A stretch of DNA of 64,000 nt from Pedobacter ureilyticus (GTDB taxonomy: Bacteria > Bacteroidota > Bacteroidia > Sphingobacteriales > Sphingobacteriaceae). Position 1 is the first letter of the stretch. Every line of letters begins with the position of its first letter. The notes under the pieces are model-generated. The model was not told the origin of the DNA. It saw only the letters and a program-made list of their open reading frames with translations, and did not search any database. Shown piece after piece: positions 1-8,272 of this stretch. Location of the stretch: the NCBI RefSeq assembly GCF_005925345.1, contig NZ_SSHJ01000009.1, positions 62,001 through 126,000 of the forward strand, written 5' to 3'. Made by a program: the position numbers and the translations under genes.

Positions 1-40
1 GCAAGGTTCTCAAATCTCACATCTCACTACTCAAATCTGA

Positions 41-946
41 TTAAAAATATCCTCCCTTTTTCCTATCTTCCATTGCTGCTTCCGAAACCTTATCGTCCAT
101 ACGGGCACCACGTTCCGAAATTTTCGACTGACTGATTTCAGAAATGATATCATCAATCAAGAAAGCATCCGATTCTATAGCTGCTGTGCAAGAAATATCG
201 CCGACCGTACGGAAACGCACTTTCTTGCGCTCAACTACATCCTCATCATCCATATTTACATAAGGTGAGGCGGCCATTAACTGCCCGTTACGGGTAATTA
301 CATCACGATCATGAGCGAAATAAATGCTTGGCAATTCAATCTTTTCCCTACGGATATAATTCCAAACATCCAACTCTGTCCAGTTGCTGATTGGAAATAC
401 ACGCACATTTTCGCCTTTATTGATTTTACCATTGTAAATGTTCCACAATTCTGGACGTTGACGTTTAGGATCCCATTGGCCAAACTCATCCCTCACCGAA
501 AAAATCCTTTCTTTAGCTCTTGCCTTTTCCTCGTCTCTCCTCGCTCCTCCAATACAAGCATCAAATTGATATTTTTCGATCGTTTCTAACAAGGTAACGG
601 TCTGCAAAGCATTTCTGCTAGCATTTTTGCCTTTTTGCTCTACCACTTTACCTTCGTCTATAGATTGTTGCACCGACCCTACAATTAAGCGTTCGCCCAA
701 ACGAGCCACCATGCTATCGCGGTAATCAATCGTTTCTTCAAAGTTGTGTCCAGTATCAATATGTACCAATGGAAACGGAAATTTTCCCGGCCTAAAAGCC
801 TTCTCTGCCAAACGCACCAAAGTAATCGAATCTTTTCCACCAGAAAACAGCAAAGCAGGTTTTTCAAACTGCCCCGCCACTTCCCTTAAAATGTGGATTG
901 CCTCGGCTTCAAGCTCATCTAAATAATCAAAATTATATTTACTCAT
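41..946 (-). CDS. cysD: Sulfate adenylyltransferase subunit 2 (CysD)
   Basis: Small catalytic subunit of ATP sulfurylase, which makes adenylyl sulfate (APS) from ATP and sulfate in assimilation. The 301-residue length is normal for CysD. The N-type PP-loop SGGKDS lies at residues 35-40, followed by VHIDTGHNFEET and the GGARRDEEKARAKER block typical of the family; the C-terminus ends in RKKGGYF, also typical. It is the last sulfur gene visible on this strand; the GTPase partner cysN would be expected just past the left edge, but this cannot be seen. A 365-bp repeat-bearing spacer separates it from cysH, so it may have its own promoter. Confidence 0.96.
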   Translation of the reverse strand: MSKYNFDYLDELEAEAIHILREVAGQFEKPALLFSGGKDSITLVRLAEKAFRPGKFPFPLVHIDTGHNFEETIDYRDSMVARLGERLIVGSVQQSIDEGKVVEQKGKNASRNALQTVTLLETIEKYQFDACIGGARRDEEKARAKERIFSVRDEFGQWDPKRQRPELWNIYNGKINKGENVRVFPISNWTELDVWNYIRREKIELPSIYFAHDRDVITRNGQLMAASPYVNMDDEDVVERKKVRFRTVGDISCTAAIESDAFLIDDIISEISQSKISERGARMDDKVSEAAMEDRKKGGYF

Positions 947-1030
947 ACTCTAACCCCTAAAGGGCTTATATATTAAAAATTTATACTCTTTATTTTTCGA
1001 AAAGCAAAGTTCGTTGCTCATCGGTTTCAT

Positions 1031-1105
1031 CAGCCCCGCTTTCTGCTTTAGTCTTTTCGCTTTCAGCTTCAAAGCCTATCGCTGCCAATCGGGTTTATTT
1101 AACAA
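1031..1105. repeat. Dispersed intergenic repeat, copy A
   Basis: The blocks CAGCCCCGCTTTCTGCTTTA and ATCGGGTTTATTTAACAA match, with 2 and 1 mismatches, two blocks in the same order in the spacer at 19258-19337. The material between the blocks differs. It lies in the cysD-cysH spacer and has no coding sense. It looks like a decayed copy of a short dispersed element. Confidence 0.6.
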
Positions 1106-1210
1106 CGGAAATCCTCTCTCTACCTTCCGATAAATAGATCAGGCTACAAAAGGAAACTTACCTCCAAGATTCATTAATTGCCACCTATAACTACTATTTT
1201 ATTACATGCT

Positions 1211-1317
1211 GTACAGACGCAATATTTTGCGTCTCCGCTTACATATTTAAAATTTTGACACCCTACAAATGCAATATTTTGCCACATGTACAGACGCAAC
1301 ATATTGCCTCTCTACGT
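1211..1317. repeat. REP-like palindrome with degenerate copies
   Basis: AGACGCAA-TATT-TTGCGTCT (1215-1234) is a perfect 8-bp stem. The same words recur in degenerate form at 1271-1282 (GCAATATTTTGC) and 1288-1317 (gtacagacgcaac, then a tgcctctctacg end). This GAGACGCAA type of palindrome is a common extragenic repeat in bacteria. No adjacent RAYT transposase gene is present. Confidence 0.65.
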
Positions 1318-2007
1318 ATGCAATCCACACTCCTTCTTACTTTGATCTTCCCACCACCAACGTCCAGCTCTAAAATCTTCGCCTTCTCTTACCGCTCTGG
1401 TACAAGGTGCACAGCCAATGCTCGGGAAACCTTTATCATGCAAGGTGTTGTACACAATGTTGTTATCCTTTATATATTGTTTTACATCAGCTAAAGTCCA
1501 ATCAAAAATTGGATGGAATTTAAACAACTGATTTCCTTCATCCCATTCTACATCTTCCATACCTTCGCGGTTGGCACTTTGGTCGGCTCTAATGCCTGTA
1601 ATCCAAATTTCGTTACCTGCCAAAGCTCTTTTTAAAGGTTCAATTTTTCGGATATAGCAGCACTCTTTTCTATTCTCTACACTTTCGTAAAAACTACTTG
1701 GTCCTTTTGCAGCCACCATATCCTGCAATAAATCGCTCTGCGGAAAGTAAGCATGAATAGGCCGTTGGTAAATTTCTAAAGTTCTATTCCAAACATAATA
1801 GGTTTCCGGGAACAATCTTCCCGTTTCTAAAGTAAAAACCTTTATGGGTATATTATTGGAAAATATCAAATGTGTTACCACTTGGTCTTCCCAGCCAAAA
1901 CTGGTAGAAAAAACAATTTTACCTTGATATTTCTGAGCTAGGTACCTTAGTTTTTCAACTAAGTCTAACCCCTCCAACTGTTGTTTAATTTCAAATATGT
2001 TATTCAT
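1312..2007 (-). CDS. cysH: Phosphoadenylyl/adenylyl-sulfate reductase (CysH, Fe-S type)
   Basis: Reduces APS or PAPS to sulfite with a thiol donor. The ORF can start at GTG 2013, which shares its G with the upstream stop codon, or two codons later at ATG 2007; the ATG is preferred and gives 231 residues. Numbered from the GTG form, the catalytic Cys is C229 in the terminal ECGLHT, and a second cysteine set (CC at 118-119, CAPC at 201-204) is the [4Fe-4S] signature of APS-preferring enzymes. No APS kinase (cysC) is seen in the window, which fits direct APS reduction; that is inference. It follows the fused siroheme/TauE gene with essentially no spacer. Confidence 0.94.
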   Translation of the reverse strand: MNNIFEIKQQLEGLDLVEKLRYLAQKYQGKIVFSTSFGWEDQVVTHLIFSNNIPIKVFTLETGRLFPETYYVWNRTLEIYQRPIHAYFPQSDLLQDMVAAKGPSSFYESVENRKECCYIRKIEPLKRALAGNEIWITGIRADQSANREGMEDVEWDEGNQLFKFHPIFDWTLADVKQYIKDNNIVYNTLHDKGFPSIGCAPCTRAVREGEDFRAGRWWWEDQSKKECGLHT

Positions 2008-2012
2008 TTTCA

Positions 2013-3524
2013 CTAAATCAACTTTAAAATAAACATAATTACGCTACGTAAACTGGCTAGCATTACAATAATACCTACAGCTACCATAATGGTTTTTGCC
2101 GAAATTTTATTAGACACCCTAGCGGCAATCGGCGAAGCTAAAGCACTACCTATAATTAACCCCAAAACTGCCTCCCAATATTTACCACCCAACATGGTAA
2201 AAAACGTTAGCGAGCTTAATGTAGCGATAAAAAAACGACTAATTTTAACTGTGCCCAACGAAAATAGCGGGTGTCTACCGCCTGCTATTAAGCTAGATAG
2301 AACTATAGAACCCCAGCCACCGCCAAATGCAGCGTCAATAAATCCACCTATAAAGCCTAACGGACCAATATTTTTAATTTTTTCTTTTCCTCTTTTTCTT
2401 TTGATATTAAAAGCTTTTGTTAAAATAACACCACCTAAAAACAAAGTATACACGGCCACAATAGGTTTCACATAGCTACTATACAGCTCTAACGACGATA
2501 AAATATAGGCACCTAATACCGCTCCAACTACCGCCGGAATAATGAGGATCTTAAACAATTTCCAGTTTACGTTTCCCATTTTGTAGTGCATCCATCCAGC
2601 TATGCCATTACTTAAAACTTCGGAAATATGAATGGCCATACTTGCCGATGCTGGCGGCAGCCCCATAGATAGCGAAAAAGATGCTGAGGTAACACCGTAA
2701 GACATGCCAATTGCTCCGTCTATCATTGCAAATACAAAACCAGCTCCTAAAAACCAGTAAAACAACGGATCGATATGCGTTAGAAACGATTGAAATTCTG
2801 GCTCTGTTTCCCAAAGGGTTACGCCAACCGCTAAAATAAAAGCCACCGCCACTAACCAAATTAACCATTTGATATTGCGCTCGGCAAAGCTTTTTTGAGG
2901 GTTAACCAAACGTTCGGTCACCTTGTTAAGCTTCTTCACTTTTGCTGCAAAATCTCCATTCAAATTTTGCCTCAACGTGCTCATATTTTGTAATGTTTGG
3001 TCAAGCTCGTTTGGAATACCTTCGTTTAAAATTTCTTTTAGCCTTTTGGCAATAGTTGGCGATTTTCCATTGGTAGATATCGCTATCTTTAAATCGCCTT
3101 TTTGCACGATAGAACCTAAGTAAAAATCACATAAGTCAGGTTTATCGGCCACGTTAACTAACAGTCCTTTTTGATGCGCTAATTTTCTTAATTCTGCATT
3201 AAAAACATTATCATTAGTTGCGGCAAAAACAATATCTACATCTTCTAAATCATCCGCAGAAAAGGCCTTTTGTTTAATTTTAATATTTGAATTTGAAGCC
3301 GCAATTTCAAAAATAGCTGCATGTATATCCTTTGCAACTATGGTTACCTTTGCAGCTGTACTATTGTTCACGATAGCGTTTAGTTTCTCTAACCCCACTA
3401 CCCCTGCACCAATTAATAGCGTATGCAGCTCATTCAGCTTTAAAAAAGCCGGAAAAAGCTGATTGCCTTTTTCTTCTTTTGGCAAAACTTCTGCTACTAA
3501 ATTTGATTTAGGAGATGGCAGCAT
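2013..3524 (-). CDS. Fusion: precorrin-2 dehydrogenase (siroheme synthase N-domain) + TauE/SafE transporter
   Basis: About 503 residues from ATG 3524; a TTG three codons upstream is possible. Residues ~22-210 form a Met8/CysG-N-like NAD domain with Rossmann motif GAGVVG at 39-44 and the family blocks VNVADKPDLCDF and ISTNGKSP, expected to oxidise precorrin-2 to sirohydrochlorin and perhaps insert iron. From about residue 218 it becomes a polytopic membrane protein with a TauE/SafE (TSUP) domain and about eight hydrophobic segments, a family that moves sulfite, sulfonates or sulfate. Both halves fit sulfur assimilation: cofactor for the sulfite reductase upstream and a sulfur-anion transporter. 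It overlaps cobA by 17 bp and abuts cysH. No frame break is seen at the junction. Confidence 0.88.
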   Translation of the reverse strand: MLPSPKSNLVAEVLPKEEKGNQLFPAFLKLNELHTLLIGAGVVGLEKLNAIVNNSTAAKVTIVAKDIHAAIFEIAASNSNIKIKQKAFSADDLEDVDIVFAATNDNVFNAELRKLAHQKGLLVNVADKPDLCDFYLGSIVQKGDLKIAISTNGKSPTIAKRLKEILNEGIPNELDQTLQNMSTLRQNLNGDFAAKVKKLNKVTERLVNPQKSFAERNIKWLIWLVAVAFILAVGVTLWETEPEFQSFLTHIDPLFYWFLGAGFVFAMIDGAIGMSYGVTSASFSLSMGLPPASASMAIHISEVLSNGIAGWMHYKMGNVNWKLFKILIIPAVVGAVLGAYILSSLELYSSYVKPIVAVYTLFLGGVILTKAFNIKRKRGKEKIKNIGPLGFIGGFIDAAFGGGWGSIVLSSLIAGGRHPLFSLGTVKISRFFIATLSSLTFFTMLGGKYWEAVLGLIIGSALASPIAARVSNKISAKTIMVAVGIIVMLASLRSVIMFILKLI

Positions 3525-4275
3525 ATTGCGCAATTACATTTTTAAAGGATGGGTGCAAGGATACTACTTCGCCAAATATCAATAAAGCTGGGGCTTGAAT
3601 ACCCTCTTCTTTAACCTTAGCTACGATATTTTCCACAGTAGAAATTACTAATTTTTCTGTTGCTGTAGAGCCGTTTTGTACAACTGCAGCTGGCAATTGC
3701 TGCTTTCCCGCTACTTTAAACACTTCTACAATTTTAGAAAGCTGCTTTAGTCCCATTAAAATTACTACAGTAGCTTTAGAATTTGCGGCTTGGTAGATAT
3801 CTTCAGAAATTTCGCCGTTGGTAGTGGTACCCGTAATTACCCAAAAACTTTCGCTTAAGCCACGGTGCGTTACCGGAATTTGTTGCAAACCCGGCACACC
3901 AATAGAGCTAGAAATACCTGGAATAACCGTTACAGGAACGTTATAAGAAGCTGCAAAATCTAATTCTTCATAGCCGCGACCAAAAACAAATGGATCGCCA
4001 CCTTTTAACCTTACCACGTGACCGTAGTTTAATGCGTAATCAATCATCAATTGGTTAATGGCATCTTGCGAATGCGAATGTTCTCCCGAACGTTTACCTA
4101 CATAAACTTTGATGGCTTGTGCAGGTGCGTGGTCAAGCAAAGCTTCGTTGGTTAAGGCATCATACAATACCACATCGGCAGTTTGTAAAGCCTTTACCCC
4201 TTTTAAGGTCAACAAATCTGGATCACCAGGGCCTGCGCCTAATAAGGTTACTTTTGGTTCTATATTTTTGTTCAT
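3508..4275 (-). CDS. cobA: Uroporphyrinogen-III C-methyltransferase
   Basis: SAM-dependent methyltransferase making precorrin-2 from uroporphyrinogen III, the first siroheme step. The 255 residues match stand-alone SUMT enzymes. Signatures are GAGPGDPD at 13-20, RLKGGDPF at 88-95 followed by VFGRG, then VIPGISSS and PVTHRG. It sits between the sulfite reductase and the precorrin-2 dehydrogenase fusion, which supports siroheme rather than cobalamin synthesis here. Its last 17 bases overlap the next gene, suggesting translational coupling. The ATG at 4275 follows an 87-bp spacer of short repetitive words. Confidence 0.95.
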   Translation of the reverse strand: MNKNIEPKVTLLGAGPGDPDLLTLKGVKALQTADVVLYDALTNEALLDHAPAQAIKVYVGKRSGEHSHSQDAINQLMIDYALNYGHVVRLKGGDPFVFGRGYEELDFAASYNVPVTVIPGISSSIGVPGLQQIPVTHRGLSESFWVITGTTTNGEISEDIYQAANSKATVVILMGLKQLSKIVEVFKVAGKQQLPAAVVQNGSTATEKLVISTVENIVAKVKEEGIQAPALLIFGEVVSLHPSFKNVIAQYAAIS

Positions 4276-4362
4276 TTTTGTTAAAATTTTGAATGATTGA
4301 ATGACTAAATGATTAAATCTCGGTGCTCAGAACTATTTACTCATTTTATCATTTATTCATTA

Positions 4363-6453
4363 CTAGTTCGCTAATACAGTTCGCTTTGCTTTAATGCTAT
4401 TTAAAAATCCTTCAGCTTGTGCGTAATAAGCCTTAGCAAAGTCTTCAGATGGTTCGTTTTTGTTAATCTGCAATACTAAATCGGCGAAGCTTTGGTTTAA
4501 ATTAAATTCTCCAGTTGCCACATAATGAACATCAAATTCTTTAATTACACCAGCTTGTGTACTTGCATTTACGCCTTTATCTAGTAATAAAGATTTTGCT
4601 GCATTTACCATAGCAGCATAAGTGTGATAAATGGCATCGGCATAGGCGCCACTACTTAACGATACCGTAGCCCAAGCAAATTTCTCATCAGCTTCTAACA
4701 ATAAAGTAGCTACTAGATCAATTACCACCCCAGCACATTCGCCTACCCCAATTGCAGTGACAAAAGTTTCTTCGTGTCCCCAGTCTACAAACTCTTCGGC
4801 TTTCAAATTGGTTAAATCTGCTAAAGGCTTTAATAGTTGATAGAAGTAGTCTTTCCCTTTTCTATCGTAGTATTTATGAAAAGTTTCACCAGTTAGATTA
4901 TTTTCTTTGAAATCATTTAAAAGATAGTGCAACACGCTCGTAGCACGCTTTGAAGGCACTTTTATAACACGTTCTGCCACGCGTCCTTCTCCGTTACCTA
5001 CCGTTCCACCACCTAACATTACTTGTACTGCGGGCACTACTTTTCCTTCAGCTTTTACCGAACTTCCATGAAAACCAATTTCGGCTAAACCATGCTGACC
5101 GCAAGAATTCATGCAACCGCTAATCTTAATATTCAGGTTTTTCTCATAGATAAATTCCGGAAAATCATGATAAACTACATCTTCTAAAACTTCGGCCAAA
5201 GTCATGCTATTAGAGATACCTAAGTTACAAGTATCTGTACCTGGACAAGTGGTAACATCTGCCAAACTATCGAAACCCAGAGCAGTAAAACCGAGCTGAT
5301 TTAAAGCTACATATAATGATGGAAGTGCTTCTTTCCTAACGAATTTCAACAACAAACCTTGATTTTGCGTAATCCTGATTTCATCAGCAATGTAAGGCAT
5401 AACCGCTTCTACAAAAGCTCGTGCTAAATCAGTTTTAATATCGCCAATTGTAACTTTTACGTACACCCCAAAAAAACCTTTTTGCTTTTGCTCTATAACG
5501 TTAGTCGCCAACCAATGCTTGTAGTGCGTTTCGTTCTCTATTACAACCTCCGCATAGTCTCTTTCAGGCTGTGGCTCTGGTTGAGGAACCGTATCTAGAT
5601 CAATTTTGAAAGTTTTTACCTTAATTGCAGTACGTTCCTTGTCTACCAAGCGTAACACCTCTTCTAAGCCAAGCTTTTGTACCAAATACTTTAGCCGAGC
5701 TTTGTTACGGTTGTTGCGTTCTCCATACCTATCAAAAACTCTTAAAACAGCTTCTGTAAATGGAATTAATTGGTCTTCTGGTAAAAAATCATGTACTGCA
5801 CTAGCTAGAAAAGGCTGCGCACCCAAGCCACCGGCAAACATTACTTTAAAACCACGCTCGCCTTTTTCGTTAATTTTTGGAATAAAACCTAGATCATGAA
5901 TATAACTATAGGCTGTATCTTTATCGCTCGAAGAGAAAGAAATTTTAATTTTTCTTCCCATTTCTTGGCAGATTGGATTACGCAGAAAATAAGCAAAAAC
6001 TGCTTGTGCATACGGAGAAACATCAAATGGTTCGTCTGGGTCTATCCCCGAATTTGGCGAAGCCGTAACATTACGTACCGTATTACCACAAGCCTCTCGC
6101 AAAGTAATATCGTCACGTTCTAACTCGGCCCAAAGCTGTGGCGTTCTATCTAAACTCACATAGTGGATTTGAATATCTTGACGAGTGGTTAAGTGCAAAT
6201 TTCCGCTTCCGTATTCATCGGCCACATCAGCGATACGTAACAATTGCTTAAAAGTTACTTTGCCAAACGGCAGTTTAATACGCACCATTTGTACGCCAGG
6301 TTGGCGCTGGCCATAAACACCACGAGCTAAACGCAGGCTTCTAAATTTTTCTTCGTGTATGGTGCCGTCACGAAAAGCCTTTATCTTACGCTCCAAGTCA
6401 ATGATATCTTGCTCTACAATTGGGTTCTCAAGTTCTGTTCTGAAACTTTGCAT
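4363..6453 (-). CDS. Siroheme sulfite/nitrite reductase with C-terminal HEPN-like domain
   Basis: Six-electron reductase, by context sulfite to sulfide. Two ferredoxin-like/siroheme half-domains are visible: VRIKLPFGKV near residue 57 with the first active-site region HLTTRQDIQIHYV, and the second half from about 300. The [4Fe-4S]-siroheme ligands are C403, C409, C447 and C451 (TCPGTDTC ... GCMNSC). The protein is about 130 residues longer than the core: residues ~584-685 (YADAIYHTYAAMVNAAKSLL, then GVIKEFDVHYVATGEF) read like a HEPN domain of the type usually paired with MNT nucleotidyltransferases. No flavoprotein (CysJ) or ferredoxin gene is adjacent. A nitrite substrate cannot be excluded from sequence alone. 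Confidence 0.88.
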   Translation of the reverse strand: MQSFRTELENPIVEQDIIDLERKIKAFRDGTIHEEKFRSLRLARGVYGQRQPGVQMVRIKLPFGKVTFKQLLRIADVADEYGSGNLHLTTRQDIQIHYVSLDRTPQLWAELERDDITLREACGNTVRNVTASPNSGIDPDEPFDVSPYAQAVFAYFLRNPICQEMGRKIKISFSSSDKDTAYSYIHDLGFIPKINEKGERGFKVMFAGGLGAQPFLASAVHDFLPEDQLIPFTEAVLRVFDRYGERNNRNKARLKYLVQKLGLEEVLRLVDKERTAIKVKTFKIDLDTVPQPEPQPERDYAEVVIENETHYKHWLATNVIEQKQKGFFGVYVKVTIGDIKTDLARAFVEAVMPYIADEIRITQNQGLLLKFVRKEALPSLYVALNQLGFTALGFDSLADVTTCPGTDTCNLGISNSMTLAEVLEDVVYHDFPEFIYEKNLNIKISGCMNSCGQHGLAEIGFHGSSVKAEGKVVPAVQVMLGGGTVGNGEGRVAERVIKVPSKRATSVLHYLLNDFKENNLTGETFHKYYDRKGKDYFYQLLKPLADLTNLKAEEFVDWGHEETFVTAIGVGECAGVVIDLVATLLLEADEKFAWATVSLSSGAYADAIYHTYAAMVNAAKSLLLDKGVNASTQAGVIKEFDVHYVATGEFNLNQSFADLVLQINKNEPSEDFAKAYYAQAEGFLNSIKAKRTVLAN

Positions 6454-6785
6454 TAGTTGTTTGTTGTGCTTTTATTCAAAAAACGCCTCTCTTTTGGGAG
6501 AAGCATTCCTATTCAATTTCTTTAAAAATGATATATATACTTCTTTTACATTGTTTTGCAACAGTACTTCATGGTTGACTGCAGCATCAGAAAAAAAATA
6601 ATTATCGATTTCATCTGCCAAATATATAAAGTATATAGGAATAGTAGTAATTATTTTAAAAAAAAAAGTGAAGTCGAACAAACAAAGCACAAATCATCTA
6701 ATTCATTTTTACAGAATTGGACCTCGCTAACTCACTGAAAAAATAGGAAGCGATAACTAGCAGACACTAATCGTTTGGAATGGTT
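6454..6785. other. Leader/spacer of the sulfur operon, no convincing gene
   Basis: 332 bp of very AT-rich DNA between the Rrf2 gene and the sulfite reductase, both on the minus strand. It should hold the operon promoter. An AT-rich near-dyad bounded by CC and GG lies at 6618-6639 and could be a regulator site, but its symmetry is weak. A 72-codon frame (6472-6690) lacks any recognisable feature and is not called. Confidence 0.5.
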
Positions 6786-7223
6786 TTAAATTTCAATTTT
6801 CAGGTTGTCTTCCCTAGCAATCACATCAGCAATACTGGTTTCTCCTAAAATTTTAAGGGTGGCATCACGCACATCAATAAACGCACTTCTAATACCGCAG
6901 GTTAACTCGTCTTTACATTCATCACACTTGTGGTAGAAATTTAAACTAGCGCATGGAAGCATAGCCACCGGGCCATCGGTTAGCCTTAAAATCTGCACGA
7001 GGTAAATATCCTCAGGCTTTTTGTTAAGGCTGTAGCCACCACCAGCACCCTTTTTACTGTAAAGGAAACCAGCATTTCTTAGGTCTAAAAGAATTTGCTC
7101 TAAAAATTTTTTCGGAATACGCTCTTCCTCTGCAATTTTTGAAATTTGCATAGGTGGCATATCTAGGTTTTTACCCAGCGCAACTAGCGCTTTAATGGCG
7201 TATTTGGTCTTTTTAGAAAGCAT
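6786..7223 (-). CDS. Rrf2-family transcriptional regulator
   Basis: 145 residues with the N-terminal winged helix of Rrf2 proteins (MLSKKTKYAIKALVAL, then IPKKFLEQILLDLRNAGFL and SKKGAGGGYSL). Cysteines follow in the region PCASLNFYHKCDECKDELTC, where IscR-type members bind an Fe-S cluster, although the spacing differs from IscR. It lies directly upstream of the sulfite reductase gene on the same strand, so control of sulfur assimilation, like CymR in Firmicutes, is the likely role (inference). A TAcaTTTG box (7230-7237) ends six nucleotides before its start codon. Confidence 0.88.
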   Translation of the reverse strand: MLSKKTKYAIKALVALGKNLDMPPMQISKIAEEERIPKKFLEQILLDLRNAGFLYSKKGAGGGYSLNKKPEDIYLVQILRLTDGPVAMLPCASLNFYHKCDECKDELTCGIRSAFIDVRDATLKILGETSIADVIAREDNLKIEI

Positions 7224-7229
7224 ACGCTA

Positions 7230-7237
7230 CAAATGTA
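7230..7237 (-). promoter_or_regulatory. -7 box (TACATTTG) of the rrf2-type gene
   Basis: On the minus strand the sequence matches the Bacteroidota -7 consensus TAnnTTTG and ends six nucleotides before the ATG at 7223. No clear -33 TTTG is seen at the usual distance. The transcript would be almost leaderless. Confidence 0.5.
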
Positions 7238-7290
7238 TAAAATATTGTTGGATTGTTAGATTGTTGGTAAATTGTTGAGCCTAGTTATTT

Positions 7291-7560
7291 AGCTAACTGA
7301 AAGATTGAATTGCAGATGCAAATTATTGATTGTTTTAATATTTGAAGATTGGTTGTTCTATTTACCCCCGAAGATGTACACGGCGTTTAACCGCAGATTT
7401 TTGAAGATTGATTTTTATTATTTGATAATTGGTTATTGGTGCTTGGATATCGATTATTTATTTACCCCGCAGATATCGGAGATTTAGACCGCAGATTTTT
7501 GAAGGTATTTACTTTAACTATTTGATTATTGAATATTGATAATTGGTTATTCCCTTAACT
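7291..7560. repeat. Spacer made of short recurring words
   Basis: The 369-bp gap between the Rrf2 and Vsr genes contains accgcagatttttgaag twice (near 7390 and 7490), tttaccccgcagat, tttacccccgaagat, and several gattattgg/ggttattgg words. It has no coding character. Similar material fills 4291-4360, 17310-17460, 33340-33506 and 35590-35700. Confidence 0.5.
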
Positions 7561-7592
7561 GGCACCTGACCACTATCCCCTGGCCACTAATC

Positions 7593-8132
7593 TCAATATC
7601 TCTCAGGTATCCTCCCCTGCTTTGCTGCGTCAATATACAACTTAATCTGGTTTACACAGGCCGCTAGATTTTTCTTCACCTCGTGCTCCCAAAAACGCAT
7701 TACTACGTAGCCCATTGCTTGTAAATTCAGATTCACAAATTGGTCACGTTGCATGTTACGCTCTATTTTTGGTATCCAAAAGGCTTGGTTAGTTTTAGGC
7801 TTACGCTTTTTCCACTCGTAGCCGTGCCAAAAATCGCCATCTACAAATACCGCCAGGTGATACTTTTCTATCACTAAATCTGGTCTGCCGGGCAAATTTT
7901 TATGATGAATTCTAAACCTGATGTTTTCTTTCCACAGCGCTTTACGCAGCAATAGTTCGGGCTTACTATTACTACCCTTAATTTTTGCCATGGTTTTGCT
8001 ACGCTGTTTAGTGGTGTAAAAACCAGCACTTTCTTCAAAGCGAGGAACTTTGATGGTATTTTGTTCCAAAGGCAAATAAAACTTGGGTTGTTTTTTCATC
8101 ACGTTGCGAAGTTGTAATGTAGCAAATTCCAT
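7593..8132 (-). CDS. vsr: Very short patch repair endonuclease (Vsr family)
   Basis: 179 residues (168 if started at the internal ATG, codon 12). The Vsr core is clear: TKQRSKTMAKIKGSNSKPEL, then RIHHKNLPGRPDLVIEKY, the signature VFVDGDFWHG, and FWEHEV near the C-terminus. Vsr enzymes nick at T:G mismatches formed by deamination of 5-methylcytosine and are usually encoded beside a cytosine methyltransferase. None is present here: the neighbours are an Rrf2 regulator and a divergent LytS kinase, so this is an orphan copy. The N-terminal 35 residues are an extension rich in Lys and Pro. Confidence 0.92.
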   Translation of the reverse strand: MEFATLQLRNVMKKQPKFYLPLEQNTIKVPRFEESAGFYTTKQRSKTMAKIKGSNSKPELLLRKALWKENIRFRIHHKNLPGRPDLVIEKYHLAVFVDGDFWHGYEWKKRKPKTNQAFWIPKIERNMQRDQFVNLNLQAMGYVVMRFWEHEVKKNLAACVNQIKLYIDAAKQGRIPERY

Positions 8133-8272
8133 CCATCATCCTATACCTACATTTAATCCTGAAAAAAATGCTAGTCGTCTTTATAATATTACCACAACAT
8201 ATTTTTTAATCATCTTTAAAAAAGTTAAATCAACCAAAATTGTTTTCGATATTGTATTTTTATGCTAGCTTC

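Noticed and set aside
311..589. 92-codon plus-strand frame opposite cysD
   Set aside because: Shadow of the certain cysD reading frame.
6618..6639. Possible Rrf2 operator bounded by CC and GG
   Set aside because: Inverted symmetry fails at several inner positions; kept only as a remark in the spacer entry.
6472..6690. 72-codon minus-strand frame just before the sulfite reductase
   Set aside because: Very AT-rich, no domain or signal, lies where the operon promoter and leader should be; most likely chance.
7305..7487. 60-codon plus-strand frame in the Rrf2-vsr gap
   Set aside because: Translation of repetitive words; no coding character.
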